Shown one piece after another: positions 61,425-64,000 of a stretch of DNA of 64,000 nucleotides. Location of the stretch: positions 8,285,202-8,349,201 of the forward strand of contig NC_090178.1 in assembly GCF_024679245.1 (NCBI RefSeq). Direction: 5' to 3'. The notes below the pieces were generated by a model, which saw only the letters and a program-made list of their open reading frames with translations, made no database searches and had not been told where the DNA came from. The stretch's first letter is position 1. Every line of letters starts with the position of its first letter. This stretch comes from Pseudorasbora parva (lineage: Eukaryota > Chordata > Actinopteri > Cypriniformes > Gobionidae). The translations under genes and the position numbers were made by a program.

Positions 61425-62880
61425 ACACGATTAATCGAAATCGAAACGCAATCGCGATTTGCCTTGTGTAGGATTATGAAAGCTCAAAGGCTGCGATTTT
61501 AATTAAATAAATTAATGCCCAATGTGTTAGCGAAGAGCGGCTCTGTGAAAAACGCTGCTCCGTCTGAAAGACTTCGAGTCGCTTATAACGTGCGTTTGAA
61601 AAAGCAACACGAATCAAACATCTTCACAACTAGTGAAGCGTTCATAAACCTATTCAACTAAAGACAACGTTTAATAACATGTTTTACCTCACTTCATATC
61701 GTCAGGCAGTGTTTGTGAGCTGATGTGGCTTCTCATCAGAGTGAGGCAGACGATGCGTTCTTTTATAACATTCTATCTCAATCAGCACTGCATTATAATA
61801 CACTTTGTTATTATGAAAATACCCTTGACGGCTGGAAGGACTCAAATACACCATATTTTTCTGCAGTCGTGTTTATTGTCGTCATGTTTAATCAAAGCGT
61901 CTCTATCTTCTGTTTACACAGCGTTAGCTTTACATCATGGATTTCCTGAAAACCATAGACCGTAAAAAAATATGGACGACTCAACATCATCCGTTTCTGC
62001 TTGGCAGATTTGAAGCTTTTAGGGCGGCCTGCACGGCGCGGACATCTTGGGACCGAGTCTGCGCAGTAGCGATTTCTGGACCGGAGTTGCGCAGCAGAGC
62101 GCAGAAAGTAGAGTAGGAAGTACAGCTGCGATATCAAAAGCCCGCCCACACTCTCGCAGATGCAGAACAATGAATTATGTTGGTGTGAAATAAACAGTTA
62201 TGGAAATGTAGAAATTAAAGCTAAAGCTCCAATCTGCTCCCAAAATTTTTGAAAAAAGTCAGGTAGTGCCTCAGTGACAACTTCACTCAGAGAAGCCGTC
62301 AGTCTCAGCTGTCAATCATGACGTCACACCCCCCGTTTTTATAGCATCAAATAACTAACTCAAACTAAACTTATTTTAAAAACGAACACTTGAAATGAAA
62401 TCATCGTGATGATAACTGCCTTCAGTGACATAAACTAACTTTGGGGAAAAAATATTTGAATTGTAATTTTATTATTTAGTTTGCCTCGCGTCCATTAGAA
62501 AACACAGAGGGGCGGCTATACTGGGACCGGTCACCGGGGGGCGATCGAGGCGCGAAAGCTTCAGTAAATGAGAAGGAGACTGCAGGGTTGCTGAAAACTA
62601 ACATAAATTACTTCTCTGAGGCAAATGTGGCGGTTTCCGCTCGAGGGCGCCCTCTGGCTTTCAGTATGAATTAAAAACTTTTGGGTAATCAATAATAAGA
62701 AACTTAAAAAATTATAAATGTATTGGACAATCCATGTTTTTCTTCAATGTACAGGAGTTTTTTCCCGTACAGTGGATGCACAAGAGGTTCATATTTCATA
62801 TTAAAGACAGGCTTTAAAAAATTGATATCACAGATAAACAACACACACACACACACACACATATTATATATATATATATT

Positions 62881-62950
<70 letters not shown>

Positions 62951-63390
62951 TTTTATTCTTTTTTTTTTTTTTTTTACAATAACTCCTTAGGCTTAGACCT
63001 TTCTAATGTTTTTTAGTCATAGGCTGTCTGCATATTAATAGGTAACCCAGCAGTTTTTTTTTGTAAAATAAATTTTCTGTAAAATATTACAAAAATAATA
63101 ATAATTAGTATTATATTGTTATATTTATTCTGACATACTCTTTTTTATTTATAATTATGAAAATGTTATTGTAATTATATTATATTTCTTATTTTTAAAA
63201 ATATTTATATCAGTAATAATAATCATAATAATTATTATTAGTCACATTAATATAAAAACACAAAATTTTATATACACACACTTTTCATTTGTAAAAACTA
63301 ATAACAATATTCGCATTTTATAACGCAATCGCAATTTTACCCAGAATAATCGCAATTATATATTTTCCCCAAATCGTGCAGCCCTACTAC
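61425..63390. mobile_element. Composite of nested repeats between cgattaatcg-type ends
   Basis: The left end (actacacgattaatcgaaat) and the right end (aaatcgtgcagccctac) look like the two ends of a hAT-type nonautonomous element. Between them lie 61955-62650, a GC-rich repeat (ccatagaccgtaaaaaaata to gggcggct), and TA and T-rich microsatellite sequence. Boundaries are approximate. Confidence 0.45.
62847..62962. repeat. Compound (CA)n, (TA)n and T-rich microsatellite
   Basis: CA units at 62840-62861, TA units to 62941, then T-rich runs to about 62975. Confidence 0.93.
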
Positions 63391-64000
63391 TACTACTACT
63401 AATAAAAATATAATAACAAATTATGACAAAACTATTTTATGTCAGTTCTAATATTGAGAAATGGGTCAAAAAAGTCTGACGATAAAAGAAAGACGTCCTG
63501 TAAAATGTAAATGTAATGTAAATATCTTGGAACGCTCTGTGGGACTAGAGCCCGACCAACGCACGTTCAATTGCTTATCAGATCAGCAGTGGTGGAATGT
63601 AACGAAGTACAAATACTGTATTTTACTTAAGTAGAATAAATAGTGCATACTTTTGACTACTTCGTTACATTTTGCAGCAATTATTATACTTTCTACTCCA
63701 CTACATTTATACAACGTTTCGATACATTTTCTGATCAGTTTCAGGGCTCGATTAAGGCTTGTCCAGATAATATTATATAATGTATAGACTAATGAACTGA
63801 CTGTTGCGCGGTTAAGGCTCGCGCAGCCTCTCGAGGAGAAATGGAAACAAATCAGCCCCATTGACACAAGGAAACTCAGCAACATACTGCAGTAAAAAAA
63901 AGTTTTTATATTTTATAACAGTTAAAAAAACATCACGACATGACCAACGAGTCATGAAAATGTGAAAATGACAGAAAATGTGACACTGATTTCATATGAC
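63391..64000. repeat. MITE-like fragment and AT-rich edge
   Basis: 63588-63720 (cagtggtggaatgtaacgaa, gtacaaatactgtattttac, ctactccactacatttatac) matches the 'acttaagtaaaagta' element type also seen at 12782 and 5140. Nothing else is recognised up to the window end. Confidence 0.5.

Noticed and set aside
61960..62650. GC-rich stretch considered as the otud7b CpG-island promoter
   Set aside because: It begins with a motif (ccatagaccgtaaaaaaata) known to me from dispersed fish repeats and lies within a composite repeat region.

Overview
This window is vertebrate nuclear DNA. It most likely comes from a cyprinid teleost (zebrafish, carp or goldfish type). It is AT-rich, full of microsatellites and short inverted-repeat elements, and carries fish-style Tc1/mariner, hAT-like, TTAA-flanked and non-LTR elements. 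There is no operon structure. The genes have GT-AG introns and vertebrate-like exon phases.

Two host genes are recognisable, both on the minus strand and in tandem. Upstream lies a complete coding set for otud7b (Cezanne), an OTU-family deubiquitinase. Eleven coding exons run from the ATG at 53533 down to the TAA at 43689 and join in phase to a predicted 918-residue protein. It has a UBA-like N-terminus, an OTU catalytic core (Cys188 and His350) and a C-terminal A20-type zinc finger. Downstream lies the 5' part of mtmr11, a myotubularin-related pseudophosphatase. Ten coding exons run from the ATG at 32047 down to 3887, and the rest should lie beyond the left edge. The same gene pair lies close together in human 1q21.2, which supports both assignments. 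The paralogous pair otud7a/mtmr10 is a separate locus.

Layout by region. 1-900: GC-rich degenerate repeats. 900-2480: an 11-copy, strictly 121-bp tandem array, followed by a GC-rich block that resembles an LTR. 3887-22231: mtmr11 exons 2-10, with introns full of nested inverted-repeat elements. 22232-31990: mtmr11 intron 1, with a 46-bp minisatellite of CCAAT boxes, Tc1 relics and hAT-like elements. 31991-32450: mtmr11 first coding exon and probable promoter. 32450-39270: intergenic, with a frameshifted LINE inside a GA microsatellite, an unidentified exon-like ORF and a decayed Tc1. 39270-43688: probable otud7b 3'UTR. 43689-53533: otud7b. 53534-64000: otud7b 5' intron or upstream DNA with two more Tc1 relics.

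The two proteins are not known to work in one pathway. OTUD7B edits ubiquitin chains (K11-preferring, NF-kB and cell-cycle roles in mammals). MTMR11 is a catalytically dead myotubularin. No prokaryotic system, CRISPR array, rRNA or tRNA was seen. All exon limits were read by eye from splice signals, phase and remembered family similarity; no transcript or database search was available.
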